Assembly: GCF_040958095.1 (NCBI RefSeq)
Contig: NC_091230.1
Coordinates: 6,953,926 to 7,017,925, forward strand
Direction: 5' to 3'
Length of the DNA: 64,000 bases
From: Procambarus clarkii
Taxonomy: Eukaryota > Arthropoda > Malacostraca > Decapoda > Cambaridae
The position numbers and the translations under genes are program-made. Below the pieces are notes generated by a model. That model was given only the letters and a program-made list of their open reading frames with translations, made no database searches and was not told where the DNA came from. Numbering within the stretch: position 1 is the stretch's first letter; each line of letters opens with the position of its first letter. Below are positions 20,208 to 35,276 of the stretch, piece by piece.

Positions 20208-22325
20208 CATACCTAGTTGTACTTACCTAGTTGTGCTTGCCGGGGGGGGGGTTAAGCTCTGGCTCTATGGTCCCGTCTGTCAACTGTAAATCAGCTGGTG
20301 TACAGGTTCCTGAGCCTATTGGGCTCTATCATATCTTGAAACTGCGTATGGAGTCTGCCTCCACCACATCACTTCCTAATGCATTCCATTTGTCTACTAT
20401 TCTGACACTGAAAAAACTCTTTCTAATGTCTCTATAACTCATTTGGGCACTTAATTTCCACCTGTGTCCCCTAGTGAGTGTACCCCTTGTGTTAAATAGT
20501 CTGTCTTTCTCTACCCTATCAATTCTGAGAATCTACCCTGAGAATCTTGTGTATGGTGATCATGTCCCCCTAAATCTTGTTTCCTAGTGACGTGAGGTTC
20601 AATTCCCGTAGTCTCTCCTCGTAGCTCATACCCCTCAGTTTGAGTATTAGACTGGTGGCAAACCTTGGATCCTTTTCCAATTTAATCTTATAGATATGAC
20701 TAGATATGGACTAGATATGGACTCCATGCTGGAGCCGCATACCCCAGCATTGGTCTGACATATGTGGTATACAAAATTCTGAATGATTCCTTACACAAGT
20801 TTCTAAAAGCTGTTCTTATGTTAGCCAACCTGGCATATGCCGCTAATGTTATCTTCTTGATATGGGCTTCAGACGACAGGTCTGGCGTGATATAAATCCC
20901 CCCCCCCCCCCCCAGGACTTTCTTTCTCTCTCTGATTTTTTATGCATTTCATCTCCTAACTGATACCTTGTATCTGGTCTTCTGCTCCCTACACCTATCT
21001 TCATTGCATTACATTTGCTTGGGCTAAAATCTAATAACCATTTGTTCGACCATTCCTGCAGCTTGTCCAGGTCTTCTTGAAGCCTTAAGCTGTCCTCCTC
21101 TGTCCTAATCCTTCTCGTAATTTTGGCGTCGTCAGCGAACATTGAGAGGAATGAGTCTATATCGTCAAGGAGATTTCGTACGTTATATCAGAAACAGGAA
21201 AGGTCCGAGTACAGAGCCCTGTGGGACTCCACTGGTGACTTCCCGCCATTCTGAGGTCTCACCCCTCACTATAACTCTCTGCTTCCTATTGCTTAGGTAC
21301 TCCCTTATCCACTGGAGCGCCCAACCAGTTACTACTGTCTCTTTCTGCAATTTATGTATCAGCCTTTTATGGGGTATTATGTCAAAAGCTTCCCGACAGT
21401 CAAAAAAAATGTATTCCGCCCATTCTTCTCTTTCTTGCTTAATCTTTGTCACCTGATTTGTAGAATTCTTTTAAGCCTGTAAGGCAAGATTTACCCTCCC
21501 TGAACCCATGTTGATGGGTTGTCACGAAGTCCCTTCTCTCCAGATGTGATACTAGGTTTTTTCTCACAATCTTCTCCATCACCTTGCATTGTATACTAGT
21601 TAAGGACACTGGCCTGTAGTTCAGTGCCTCTTGTCTGTCACCCTTGTTGTATATTGGGACTTCATTAGCCGCCTTCCATATTTCTGGTAGGTCTCCTGTT
21701 TCCAGTGACCTACTATACACTATGGAGAGTGGCAAGCAAAGCGCTCCTGTACACTCTTTCAAAACCCATGGTGAGATTCCGTCCGGGCCAACAGTCTTTC
21801 TCACGTCCAGCTCCAACAGGTGCCTCTTGACCTCATCTCTTGTAATTTCGAGCCCTTCCAAGGCCGCCTGGTTTATTGCCACCTCTCCTAGGGCAGTGAC
21901 CTCTCCTTGTGAAGACCTCATGAAACCTCTTCTTGAGTTCTTCACACACCTCTTTATCATTCTCTGTGTACCTCTCCTCACCCATTCTAAGTTTCATCAC
22001 CTGTTCATTCACTGTTGTTTTCCTCCTGATGTGACAGTGTAGTAGCTTTGATTCGGTCTTGGCTTTATTAGCTATATAATTTTCATAATTTTTCTCAGCT
22101 TCTCTTCTCACACAAACATACTCGTACCTGATTCTCTGGTATCTCTCTCTCTCTCTCTGCTTTCTGGTGTTCTGTTATTTCGGAAGTTCCTCCACGCCCT
22201 TTTGTTCAGTTCCTTTGCTTCCATACATGCCCTATTATACCACGGATTCTTCTTTTGCTTCTCGGATTTTTCCTGTCGGGCCGGGATAAACCTGTTTACT
22301 GCCTCCTGACACTTTTGGGAGGCAT
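20208..22325 (-). mobile_element. LINE-A (A1 subtype), 5'-truncated
   Basis: Minus-strand copy starting within the endonuclease-RT linker (SQKCQEAVNRFIPARQEK near 22325) and running through RT to the 3' tail at 20208. RT pieces are 21981-21439 (VGPDGISPWVL, YRPVSLTSI), 21452-21183 (GVPQGSVLGP) and 21142-20849 (FADDAKI). The pieces sit in different frames, and a C-run at 20900-20914 lies in one of the disrupted parts. No RNase H follows the RT. Confidence 0.9.
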
Positions 22326-22329
22326 ATGA

Positions 22330-23678
<1,349 letters not shown>

Positions 23679-23679
23679 T

Positions 23680-23731
<52 letters not shown>
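23680..23731. repeat. (GT)n microsatellite
   Basis: About 25 dinucleotides forming the (AC)n tail of the next LINE-A copy at 23732-26090. Confidence 0.97.
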
Positions 23732-23735
<4 letters not shown>

Positions 23736-26090
23736 CACCTAGTTGTGTTTGCGGGGGTTGAGCTCTGGCTCTTTGGTCCCGCCTCTCAACCGTCAATTAA
23801 CAGGTGTATAGATTCCTGAGCTTTTTGGGCTCTATGATATCTACACATGAAACTGTGTATGGAGTCAGCCTCCACCACATCACTTCCTAATGCATTCCAT
23901 TTGTCAACCACTCTGATACTAAAAAAGTTATTTCTAATATCGCTGTGGCTCATTTGGGCACTCAGTTTCCACCTGTGTCCTCTTGTGCATGTGCCCTTTT
24001 TGTTAAATAGCCTGTCTTTATCTACCCTATCAATTCCGTTCAGAATCTTGAATATGGTGATCATGTCCCCCCTAACTCTTCTGTCTTCCAGCGAAGTGAA
24101 GTTTAATTCCCGTAGTCTCTCCTCGTAGCTCATACCTCTCAGCTCGGGTACTAGTCTGGTGGCAAACCTTTGAACCTTTTCCAGTCTTATCCTTGACTAG
24201 ATATGGACTCCATGCTGGGGCTGCATACTCCAGGATTGGCCTGACATATGTGGTATACAAAGTTCTGAATGATTCCTTACACAGATTTCTGAATGCCGTT
24301 CTTATGTTGGCCAGCCTGGCATATGCTGCTGATGTTATCCTCTTGATATGGGCTGCAGGAGATAGGTCTGACGTGATATCAACCCCCAAGTCTTTTTCTT
24401 TCTCTGACTCCTGAAGAATTTCCTCTCCCAGATGATACCTTGTATCTGGCCTCCTGCTCCCTACACCTATCTTCATTACATTACATTTGGTTGGGTTAAA
24501 CTCTAGCAACCATTTGTTCGACCATTCCTTCAGCTTGTCTCAGTCTTCTTTAAGCCTGAAACAGTCCTCTTCTTTCTTAATCCGTCTTTTAATTTTGGCA
24601 TCGTCCGCAAACATTGAGAGGAATGAATCTATACCCTCCGGGAGATCATTTACATATATCAGAAACAAGATAGGACCGAGTACAGAGCTCTGTGGGACTC
24701 CACTGGTGACTTCACGCCAATCGGAGGTCTCACCCCTCACCGTAACTCTCTGCTTCCTATTGCTTAGATACTCCCTTATCCACTGGAGCACCTTTCCAGC
24801 TACACCTGCCTATCTCTCCAGCTTATGTACCAGCCTCTTATGCGGTACTGTGTCAAAGGCTTTCCCACAATCCAAGAAAATGCAGTCCGCCCAGCCCTCT
24901 CTTTCTTGCTTAATCTTTGTCACCTGATCGTAGAATTCTATCAAGCCTGTAAGGCAAGATGAGGTGGATAACAGGGTTGCAGAGGATACTGGGATGAGGG
25001 GTGGGGGGTCAAGTGAAGGGGGAGGGACAGGGAGGGTATGGGGTGAAAGGGGAGGAAGGACAGGAAGGAAAGTGGGGGAAGGGGGACTCGACGGGAGGAG
25101 AGGAGGGGTAGAAGGGTGGGGATTGGGTGTGGGGGTAGGGAGATTTGGCTGGGTATTTGAGTGAGGGCAGGGAGGGTTTGGGGTAGGGGGGGTTTCTTTG
25201 CAGAGGAGGGTGGTGGGGGTTCCCTCCCCACTGGTGTTACTGGGTAGCTGGTTGTGGGTTCCCCCCTTGCCTCTGGGGGTGATGTGTTGGGAGCTGTGAT
25301 TTCCTGGTTTTCCCCTCTCGCCCTGCGCTTCTTCCTTGCTTCTGCTGCCATGGCCCTCTCCTCCCTCGTCATGTCCCTCTGGAGGAATAGTTTTTTGAAT
25401 TCTCCCACATGTTGCAGCAGACTTTTCTTTGTCAGAATCATCTCTTTTGTGTTCTCGTTTGCAAACACTATCTTTAACACACGGTCTCGGTCTTTTTTGT
25501 ACCAGCCTAGCCTGAAAACCTTCTCAATGTTATGCTCAGCCCCTTCCATGTCTAATGCCTTCAGTGTTTAATTCACTGCTGCTTTGTCCTTATCATTCCA
25601 CTCTTTCCTATTAGAGCCTTCCTGCTCTTTAATACCCAAAGCTACCACTGATCTTTTCCTTTCCAGCAGCTGGCTAGTGGAGCGTGCCGCTTCGTGTGAG
25701 GTGGCTGCTTTCATGGCTACCTCCATCACTGCAAACATTACTTCAAAGTTGTATTTTTTTAGCAGTTCTGCAAATGTTGCTTTTATTGTGGCATTCTCTC
25801 CCAAAATACTATTACCATCTTCTCCATGGGTGGTTATCTGAGTCTCAGCATTGATACTGTTCTCTTTGAGGGCTCTAATCTCCTCCTTTGCTGCTGTCAG
25901 CTCTCTTTTTAGCTTGCTTATTTCATTCTTCATTTCCTGCATCTCACTCTTGATGTCCTCAAAAAACTGGGCAAACATTTCCTTCATTTTGTCACCTGGA
26001 CTTTTCCCTGTTTCCCTGTTACCTCTGGATGTCATGTTTGACCCTGTTCCTAGTTGTGCCGTGATAAGATTTGTCAGAAGGGCAGAGAAG
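23732..26090 (-). mobile_element. LINE-A (A1) with ORF1, internally deleted
   Basis: Minus strand. ORF1 (26035-24961) is joined at about 24960 directly to the middle of the RT (LTGLIEFYDQVTKIKQE side), so the whole endonuclease and the RT fingers are absent. RT pieces at 24940-24540 carry GVPQSSVLGP and FADDAKI; carboxy pieces lie at 24509-24072 and 24133-23786. Comparison with the copy at 57001, which has CCACCTCACAGG at the ORF1/endonuclease junction where this one has CCACCTCATCTTGCC, shows the deletion edge. Confidence 0.85.
24961..26035 (-). pseudogene. LINE-A ORF1 protein (coiled coil plus RNA-binding domain)
   Basis: One reading frame of about 358 codons is broken by a single TAA at 25568-25570. 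Residues about 15-60 form a heptad-like coiled coil (MQEMKNEISKLKRELTAAKE). About 120-205 resemble the RNA-binding carboxy domain of L1-type ORF1 proteins (KVFRLGWYKKDRDRVLKIVF). A basic stretch (TREERAMAAEARKKRRARGE) and a proline-rich tail follow. The same order recurs, diverged, at 60931-61640. The protein would coat element RNA. The exact start upstream of 26035 is uncertain. Confidence 0.7.
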
Positions 26091-26093
26091 GGT

Positions 26094-27640
<1,547 letters not shown>

Positions 27641-27654
27641 ATTTGGTGTGTGTG

Positions 27655-29930
27655 GGTGTACTCACCTATTTGTACTCACCTATTTGTGTCTGCAGGATCG
27701 AGCTTCTTGGATCCCACCTATTGAGCCATCAGTTGTTTACAGCAATGACTCCGGTCCTATTTCTCTATCATATCTAGTTTTAAAATTATGAATAGAATAT
27801 GCTTCCACAACCTGCTCCTTAAGTGCATTCCATTTTTCCACTACTCTCAGGCTAAAAGAAAACTTCCTAACATCTCTATGACTCATCTGAATTTCCAGCT
27901 TCCACCCATGACCCCTCGTTCTGTTGGTATTTCATGTGAACATTTCGCCTATATCCACTATCAATTCCCCTCAGTATTTTATACGTTCCTAACATATTCC
28001 TCCTCTCCCTTCTCTTTTCTACTGTCGTAAGACTCTGTTCCTTTAGGCGCTCTTCATATCCCTTCCCTCATAACGCTGGTACGAGTCTCGTTGCAAACGT
28101 CTGAATCTTTTTCAGTTTCCCTATGTGTTTCTTCAGGTGGGAACTCCATGATGCGGTGGCATACTCTTAGACTGGCCTCACGTAGGCAGTGTAAAGTGCC
28201 CTAAATGAATCCTTACTTAGGTTTCTGAATGATGTTCTAACTTTTGCCAGTGAAGAGTACGCTGCTGTCGTTATCCTATTTATATGTGCCTCAGGAGATA
28301 AATTAGGTGTTGCGTCCATGCCCAGGTCTCTTTCTCGCGTTGTCACAGGTAGGCAGTTCCCCTTCATTGTATACTGTCCCTTTGGTCTTCTATCACCTAG
28401 CCCCATTTCCATAACTTTACATTTACTCATGTTGAACTCCAGTAATCATTTCTCTGACCATATCTGCAACCTGTTCAAGTCCTCTTGGAGGATCCTACAA
28501 TTCTCATCTGTCACAACTCTTCTCATCAACTTTGTGTCATTCGCGAACATTGACATGTAGAATTCTACTCCTGTAAACATGTCGTTAACGTCTATTAGAA
28601 ATAGAATTGGTCCCAGCACCGATCCTTGAGGTACTCCACTCGTTACTGTACGCCATTCCGACTTCTCGACCCTTACCATAACACTTTGGCTCCTTCCTGT
28701 TAGATAGTTCCTTACATATGTTAGGGCCTTTCCGCTCATCCCAGCCTGCCTCTTGAGTTTTAATAGCAGTCTCATGTGCGGTACTGTATCAAACGCTTTT
28801 TGGCAGTCCAGAAATATGCAGTCTGCCCAACCCATCTCTGTCCTGCCTTAATCTCGTTATTTTATCATAGAATTCGAAAAGCTTTGTTAGGCAAGATTTC
28901 CCTATCCAGACCCAATGTTGATGTTTGTTTACAAACCTAATGGTCTCTAGGTGTGCAACCAGTCTTAGCCTAATTATTCTTTCAAGTATTTTACAGGGGA
29001 TGCTTGTCAGTGATACAGGTCTATAGTTAAGTGCCTCCTCCCTATCACCTTTCTTGAAAATCGGTACAACATTTGCCCTCTTCCAGAAATTAGATAATTC
29101 TCCCGACATAAGTGATTCATTAAGGATCCTTGCCAGAGGTACGCTGAGAGCTTGCGCTGCCTCTTTTTGTATACATGGTGATACTTTGTCTTTGTATAGA
29201 GGCTGTCACCTATATATCTGATAGTCTTTCATCTTGGGTAATCTCTTCTAACAATGGAAGCTACTCAGGCTCGATTGTGAACACTCCATGGAAACTGGCA
29301 TTCAGTGCCTCGCAGATTTCCTTGTCACTTTTTGTATATGCCCCCTCTGCCTTCCTTAGTCTTGTCACTTTTGTCGTTCACCGACATTTTTCTTCTTATA
29401 TGACTGTGTAGTAACTTAGGTTGTTTTTTCGCTTTGATTGCAATATCGTTCTCATAGTCCCTTTCCGATGTTCGTCTTATGTTAATGCAATCGTTCCTAT
29501 CTCTGTTTCATCTGATCCTGTTGTCCTCTGTTTTTTGTCTTCTGTACTTCCTCCACTCCTTCCTGCTTCTCATTTTTGCTTCCTGACACTGTCTGTTAAA
29601 CCATGGGTTATTATATTTCCTCTTACTCTTTTTCCTTTACTGTAGGTATAAATCTCTCTTCGGGCTCCTGGCATTTCCGTATGACTAGGTCCATCATATC
29701 TTGGTCTCTTTTCCTCTAATTTCTTCCTCCCACTGCACTTCTTCCAAGTAGTCCTTTATTCTCCCGTAGACCCGTTTCCTGTAGTCAACTCTCCATTCCC
29801 AGACCTTTTGTCCCATGGTCACACGTTTGAGTTCCATCATGTAATCAAAGACTAGGACACAATGGTCGCTGACCCCTAGAGGTATTTCATGTCCCTCATG
29901 TGTCAATTTCATGTACCTCATGGAATCATG
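27655..29930 (-). mobile_element. Older LINE-A relative (A3), decayed
   Basis: Minus-strand copy from the end of the endonuclease (IPLGVSDHCVLVFDYMMELK, about 29900-29840) through RT (29109-28789: NYRPVSLTSIPCKILERII; 28835-28446: GVPQGSVLGPILFLIDVNDM and FANDTKLMRRV, so the catalytic F-A-D-D reads F-A-N-D) and the post-RT part (28430-28167: NLSPEAHINRITTAAYSSLA) to a diverged tail at 27655. More frame changes and lower identity than A1 or A2 suggest greater age. Confidence 0.85.
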
Positions 29931-29931
29931 G

Positions 29932-30272
29932 GGAGACATGATCACCACATTCAAGTTTCTGAAGGGAATTGATAGGGTAGATAAAGACAGGCTATTTAAC
30001 ACAAGGAGCACACGCACAAGGGGACACAGGTGGAAACTAAGTGCCCAAATGAGCCACAGAGATATTAGAAAGAACTTTTTTAGTGTTAGAGTGGTTGACA
30101 AATGGAATGCATTAGGAAGTGATGTGGTGGAGGCTGACTCCATACACAGTTTCAAGTTTAAATATGATAGAGCCCAATAGGCTCAGGAATCTGTACACCT
30201 GTTGATTGACGGTTGAGATGCGGGACCAAAGAGCCAGAGCTCAACCCCTGCAAACACAACTAGGTGAGTACT
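29932..30272 (+). mobile_element. LINE-A (A1) 3' fragment, plus strand
   Basis: Reads GDMITTFKFLKGIDRVDKDR, then the DIRKNFFSVRVVDKWNALGS box and the tail (GTTGAGATGCGGGACC...AACTAGGTGAGTA). It is opposite in direction to its neighbours and abuts the minus-strand fragment at 30292, forming an inverted pair. Confidence 0.85.
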
Positions 30273-30291
30273 GAGCGCCACAAATATGTGG

Positions 30292-30860
30292 GTGTACTCA
30301 CCTAGTTGTGCTTGCGGGGGTTGAGCTCTGGCTCTTTGGTCCTGCCTCTCAACCGTCAATCAACAGGTGTACAGATTCCTGAGCCTATTGGGCTCTATCA
30401 TATCTACACTTGAAACTGTGTATATGGAGTCAGCCTCCACCACAACACTTTCTAATGCATTCCATTTGTCAACCACTCTGACACTAAAAAAGTTCTTTCT
30501 AATATCTCTGGCTCATTTGGGCACTCAGTTTCCACCTGTGTCCCCCTTGTGTGTGAGCCCCTTGTGTAAAATAGCCTGTCTTTATCTACCCTATCAATTC
30601 CCTTGAGAATCTTGAATGTGGTGATCATGTCCCCCTAACTCTTCTGTCTTCCAGCGAAGTGAGGTTTAATTCCCGTAGTCTCTCCTCGTAGCTCATACCT
30701 CTCAGCTCGGGTACTACTCTGGTGGCAAATCTTTGAACCTTTTCCAGTTTAGTCTTATCCTTGACTAGATATGGACTCCATGCTGGGGCTGCATACTCCA
30801 GGATTGGCCTGACATATGTGGTATACAAAGTTCTGAATGATTCTTTACATTTCTTGAATG
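30292..30860 (-). mobile_element. LINE-A (A1) 3' fragment, minus strand
   Basis: Carries ESFRTLYTTYVRPILEYAAP and RVVPELRGMSYEERLRELNL on the minus strand and ends with the family tail at 30292. The 5' truncation is at about 30860, followed by a short (TG)n that belongs to the next element's tail. Confidence 0.85.
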
Positions 30861-30873
30861 TTTGTGTGTGTGT

Positions 30874-32743
30874 GTACTCACTTATTTGTGCTTGCGGGGA
30901 TTGAGCTTTGGTTCTTTGATCCCGCCTCTCAACTGTCAATAAACTGGTGTACAGATTCCTGAGCTTACTGGGCTCTATCATAACTACATTTAAAGCTGTG
31001 TATGGAATCCGCCTCCACAACATCTCTGCCTAATGCATTCCACCTGTTAACTACTCTGGCACTGAAAAAGTTCTTTTTAACGTCCCTGTGGCTCATTTGG
31101 GCACTCAGTTTCCACCTGTGTCCCCTTGTTCGCATACCACCAGTGTTGAATAGTTTATCATTGTCTACCCTGTCAATTCCCCTGAGGATTTTGTAGGTAG
31201 TGATCATGTCTCCCCTCACTCTTCTGTCTTTCAGTGTCGTTAGGTGCATTTCCCGCAGCCTTTCCTCGTAACTCATTCCTCTTAGTTCTGGGACTAGTCT
31301 AGTGGCATACCTCTGAATTTTTTCAAGCTTCATCTTGTGCTTGACGAGGTACGGGCTCCATGCTGGGGGCCGCATATTCCAGGATTGGTCTTTCGTATGT
31401 GGTGTACAAGATTTTGAACGATTCCTTACACAGGTTCCTGAAGGCTGTTCTGATGTTAGCCAGCCTCGCTTATGCCGCAGACATAATTCTTTTTATGTGG
31501 ACTTCAGGAGACAGGTTTGGTGTGATATCAATTCCTAGATCTTTCTCTCTGTCCGTTTCAGTAAGTACTTCATCTCCTATTCTGTGTCTTGTGTCTGGCC
31601 TCCTGTTTCCACTGTCTAGTTTCATTACTTTGCATTTACTCGGGTTAAACTTTAGCAGCTATTTGTTGGACCATTCACTCAGTCTGTCTAGGTCGTCCTG
31701 TAGCCTCCTACTATCGTCCTCTGTTGCAATCCTCCTCACAATTTTAGCATCATCAGCAAACATTGAGAGAAACGATTCTATACCCTCTGGGAGATCATTT
31801 ACATATATAGCAGAAACAGTATTGGTCCACGGACTGACCCCTTCGGGACTCCACTTGTGACGTCACGCCAATCCGAGACCTCACCCCTCACAGTGACTCG
31901 TTGTCTTCTGTTACTTAGGTACTCCTGTATCCAACGGAGTACCTTCCCTTTCACTCTAGCCTGCATCTCTAACTTTTTCACTAGCCTCTTGTGTGGTACT
32001 GTATCCAAGGCTTTTTGACAATCCAAAAATATGCAGTCTGCCCACCCTTCTCTTTCTTGCCTTATTTTTGTTGCCAGGTCGTAGAATTCAATTAGCCATG
32101 TGAGGCAAGATTTGCCATCCCTGAACCCATGTTGATGCTGTGTTACAAAGTTCTTTCGCTCCAGATGTTCCACTAGCTTTCTTCGCACAATCTTCTCCAT
32201 CAGCTTGCATGGTATGCAGGTTAGGGATACTGGCCTGTAGTTCAGTGCCTCCTATCTATCCCCTTTCTTGTATATTGGAACTACATTAGCTGCCTTCCAA
32301 ATTTCTGGCAGTTCCATTGTTGCCAATGATTTGTTATATACTATGGAGAGTGGCAGACACAGTGCTTCTGCTGCTTTCTTTAGTATCCAAGGGGAGATTC
32401 CATCTGGGCCTATAGCCTTTGTAACATCCAACTATAGTAAGCACTTCTTTACTTCCCCGCTGGTAATCTCAAACTCTTCCAGTGGTTCCTGGTTAACTAT
32501 TCCCTCTCTTATCTCTGGAATTTCTCCTTTCTTTAAGGTGAAGACCTCCTGGAATTTCTTATTCAGTTCCTCACACACTCCCTTGTCGTTTTTAGTGAAT
32601 CCTTCTGCCCCTATCCTTATATTCATTACCTGTTCCTTTACTGTTGTTTTTCTCCTGGTGCGGCTGTGCAGCAATTTATGTTGAGGCTTTGCCTTGCTTG
32701 CGATGTCATTTTCGTATTGTCTCTCTGCCTCTCTTCTCATCCT
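30874..32743 (-). mobile_element. LINE-A (A2), 5'-truncated
   Basis: Minus-strand copy. 32740-32432 has MRREAERQYENDIASKAK, as in the plus-strand copy at 62724. 32200-31799 has the RT with QHQHGFRDGKSCLTWLIEFY, FLDCQKALDTVPHKRL and GVPKGSVRGPILFL. The FADDAKI box lies in another frame near 31740. 31375-30965 is the carboxy end (KIQRYATRLVPELRGMSYEE). It is clearly the same subtype as 60928-64000. Confidence 0.9.
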
Positions 32744-32756
32744 GTGTGTGTGAGTG

Positions 32757-33055
32757 AGTGAGTGTACTCACCTAGTTGTATTTGCGGGGGGGTTGAACTC
32801 TGGCTCTTTTGGCCCTGCCACTTAACTGTCAATCAATCAACGGATATTTAGCCCCCCCCCCCCACCACTCACACACCCCCCAGGAAGCAGCCCGTAGCAG
32901 CTGTCTAACTCCCAGGTACCTATTTACTGCAAGACGAACAGGTGCATCAAGGTGAAAGAAACTCTGCCCATTTGTTTCCGCTTCAACCGGGGATCGATCC
33001 CTGGACCCTAGGACTACGAATCCCGAGCGCTGTCCACTCAGCCGTCAGGCTCCCG
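32757..33055 (-). mobile_element. tRNA-derived SINE S1, copy 4
   Basis: Tail at the left (CACCTAGTTGTATTTGCGGG on the plus strand), a C-run at 32853-32862, body CAGGAAGCAGCCCGTAGCAG, and a diverged tRNA-like head near 33055 (GGGGATCGATCCCTGGACCC). Confidence 0.85.
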
Positions 33056-33344
33056 CGTGTGTGTGTGTGCTAAATCGACAATTAACGTGGAGATTAAACT
33101 AACGATGAACCGTGTGACAATAAAAGTTGAGTGGTATGGTGATAATAAATTATTGTATTTTATTAATAATTAAATTAATTTTCATAATAACACTTTTATA
33201 ATTAATAATAATAATATTGTATAGTTGATGGAAGTATCAATAGTTTGGCGGCTCTCAGTTATGTCATTATTGTTGTGTTAATAAGTTAAGCACTAAAGGA
33301 ACACAAGCAAAACCATATATTCTAACTGAAGGGTTTAAAATTTC

Positions 33345-33475
33345 TTCATGTATGTATGTATGCATGAATGTATGTATGCATGAATGTATGTATTTATGTA
33401 TGTATGTATGTATGTATGTATGTATGTATGTATGTATGTATGTATGTATGGATGTATGATGTATGTATGTATGTA
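33345..33475. repeat. (ATGT)n microsatellite
   Basis: Tetranucleotide array directly next to the 3' tail of the adjoining SINE; a second array of the same unit lies on its other side at 33811-33895. Confidence 0.95.
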
Positions 33476-33783
33476 TTCACCTAGATGTATTTACTTAGTT
33501 ATGCTTGCGAAGGTTAAGCTCTGCTCTTTCGGCCCGCCTCTCAACTGTCAATCACTCAAGTGTTACTAACTACAATTCCCCCCCCCCCCCACCCACACAC
33601 ACACATCTCCAAAAAGGAGCCCAAAACAGCTGTTTAACTCCCAGGTATTTATTTACTGCTAGGTAACAGGAGTATCAGGGTGAAAGAAACTATGCCCATT
33701 TTGTTTCAGCCATCAGAGGGGATCAAACCCGAACCCTAAGATTAAGAGTCCAGAGCGCTGTCCACTCAGCAATTAGGGCCCCC
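33475..33783 (-). mobile_element. tRNA-derived SINE S1, copy 5
   Basis: Same architecture as the other S1 copies, diverged, with a C-run at 33579-33588 and a head at the right ending near 33783 (GGGGATCAAACCCGAACCCT on plus). It is flanked on both sides by (ATGT)n, consistent with insertion into a tetranucleotide array. Confidence 0.8.
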
Positions 33784-33810
33784 CTCCTGATGAATGTGTG
33801 GGGGTGTGTG

Positions 33811-33954
33811 TATGTATGTATGTATGTATGTATGTATGTATGTATGTATGTATGTATGTATGTATGTATGTATGTATGTATGTATGTATGTATGTGAATG
33901 AGAGGTTACTTTAGTCTCGAATACAAACTAACTGCTTGGTCATGAGTTTGACGA

Positions 33955-34050
<96 letters not shown>
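33811..34050. repeat. (ATGT)n then (ATT)n microsatellites
   Basis: (TATG)n at 33811-33895 and (TTA)n at 33957-34050. The polyasparagine and polyisoleucine frames across the latter are artefacts. Confidence 0.97.
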
Positions 34051-34051
<1 letters not shown>

Positions 34052-34932
34052 AGCCCGTCCTCCAAGAATGGGGTGGTAAATGTAAGAAGACAAATAAGTG
34101 CAATTATGTACTATTCATAGCAGTTAGGAATTGTACTTATTTTCACTTAGTATTAAATCGTAATGTCAACTATATTGTGAATATTTGAGTTTACCTGAAA
34201 AACTAAATAGAAAACCACGACCTCACCTAAGCGTCTTAGTTTTAAAGATAATAATTTTATTGCTTCTTAATTACAATTAGTACTTAACCTATAGCTATAT
34301 TAATATTACAGTTTTATAAAAATAATAAAACAAAACTAAAATATATAAATAAATTGTAAAGTAACTCAGGATATTTTAAAATTTTGTACAAAATCTATAT
34401 TCATTAATAAACCTATAAAAGAAATTCCTGATATTTAAAAGTTGTGTAGAGCAATTGAAATTGAAAACTTCATCCTAAACTTCTGAGTGTCTTAACAGAA
34501 AACGAGGAGAATTAAAACGGGGGAGGGGGTTGGGTAAATGTAACAGCCCCATAAGTGCAATTATGCACTGTTTATGACAGTAAGACAACGTACTTATTAC
34601 ACTTAGTATTAAGTCGTACTGTCAATTCGGAGGATGGGTTGCATTATTATTATTAAAACTTACAACATATTAAGGTAAGCTAATTATCCGGAGAGCTGTA
34701 AGCAATACAGTTATGTATCTCTATGTAATCTTTATATGAGAATAAGGATTCTGGATAAGAGGAGGAAAGGGATGGTGCCTAACGAGTTTATCAGTCGGGG
34801 GATTGAACGCCGACCTGCAGGAAGTAAGACCGTTACTCCAGCAACCAGAGTCAAGGGGTTACAATACTTATTACAAAAGAATATTAATTTAGAGTATAAT
34901 CAAATAATAATAATATAAGTAGATGGACTCAC
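34050..34932. repeat. AT-rich intron with a diverged direct duplication
   Basis: 34070-34170 and 34530-34640 are related: both carry GGTAAATGTAA, AAGTGCAATTATG and CACTTAGTATTAA words in the same order. The rest is AT-rich sequence without a supported gene. Confidence 0.6.
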
Positions 34933-35005
34933 TTCCTGGGCGAGTCTGGGCCAACACCTGTGTCTCAGGGCCATAGTCCTTCACCTGTGTGTTCTTGGCC
35001 GCCAC
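34933..35005 (-). CDS. FN3 gene exon 7 (end of FN3 domain 3)
   Basis: Acceptor TACAG at 35006-35010, donor GGAA|GTGAGT at 34932. 73 bp, entering in phase 0 and leaving in phase 1. It encodes VAAKNTQVKDYGPETQVLAQ then TRPG, the last strands of an FN3 domain that begins in exon 6 (IYMIK|VAAKN reads through smoothly). Confidence 0.88.
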
Positions 35006-35081
35006 CTGTAATGTTTACACCTGATAACATCTGTAATGTTTCACCGGCACTTGCACTTATATACAACTTGGTGTAGAACCA

Positions 35082-35186
35082 TACACTGAGCACCACGCTG
35101 ACCACCACGCTGATCACCACACACTGTGCACCACACACTGAGCACCACACACTGAGCATCACACTGAGCACCACACACTGAGCACA
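35082..35186. repeat. 14-bp minisatellite, left part
   Basis: Units of ACCACACACTGAGC type; the array continues at 38098 beyond the inserted LINE-A. Confidence 0.9.
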
Positions 35187-35276
35187 ACACACGAACCTGG
35201 AGAATGGGCACTAGAAGAAAACCCAGACATAATAGCACTCACAGAAACATAGCTAACGAAAACCATAACAAATGCA

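Noticed and set aside
33906-34103. Poly-asparagine protein
   Set aside because: Translation of an (ATT)n microsatellite.
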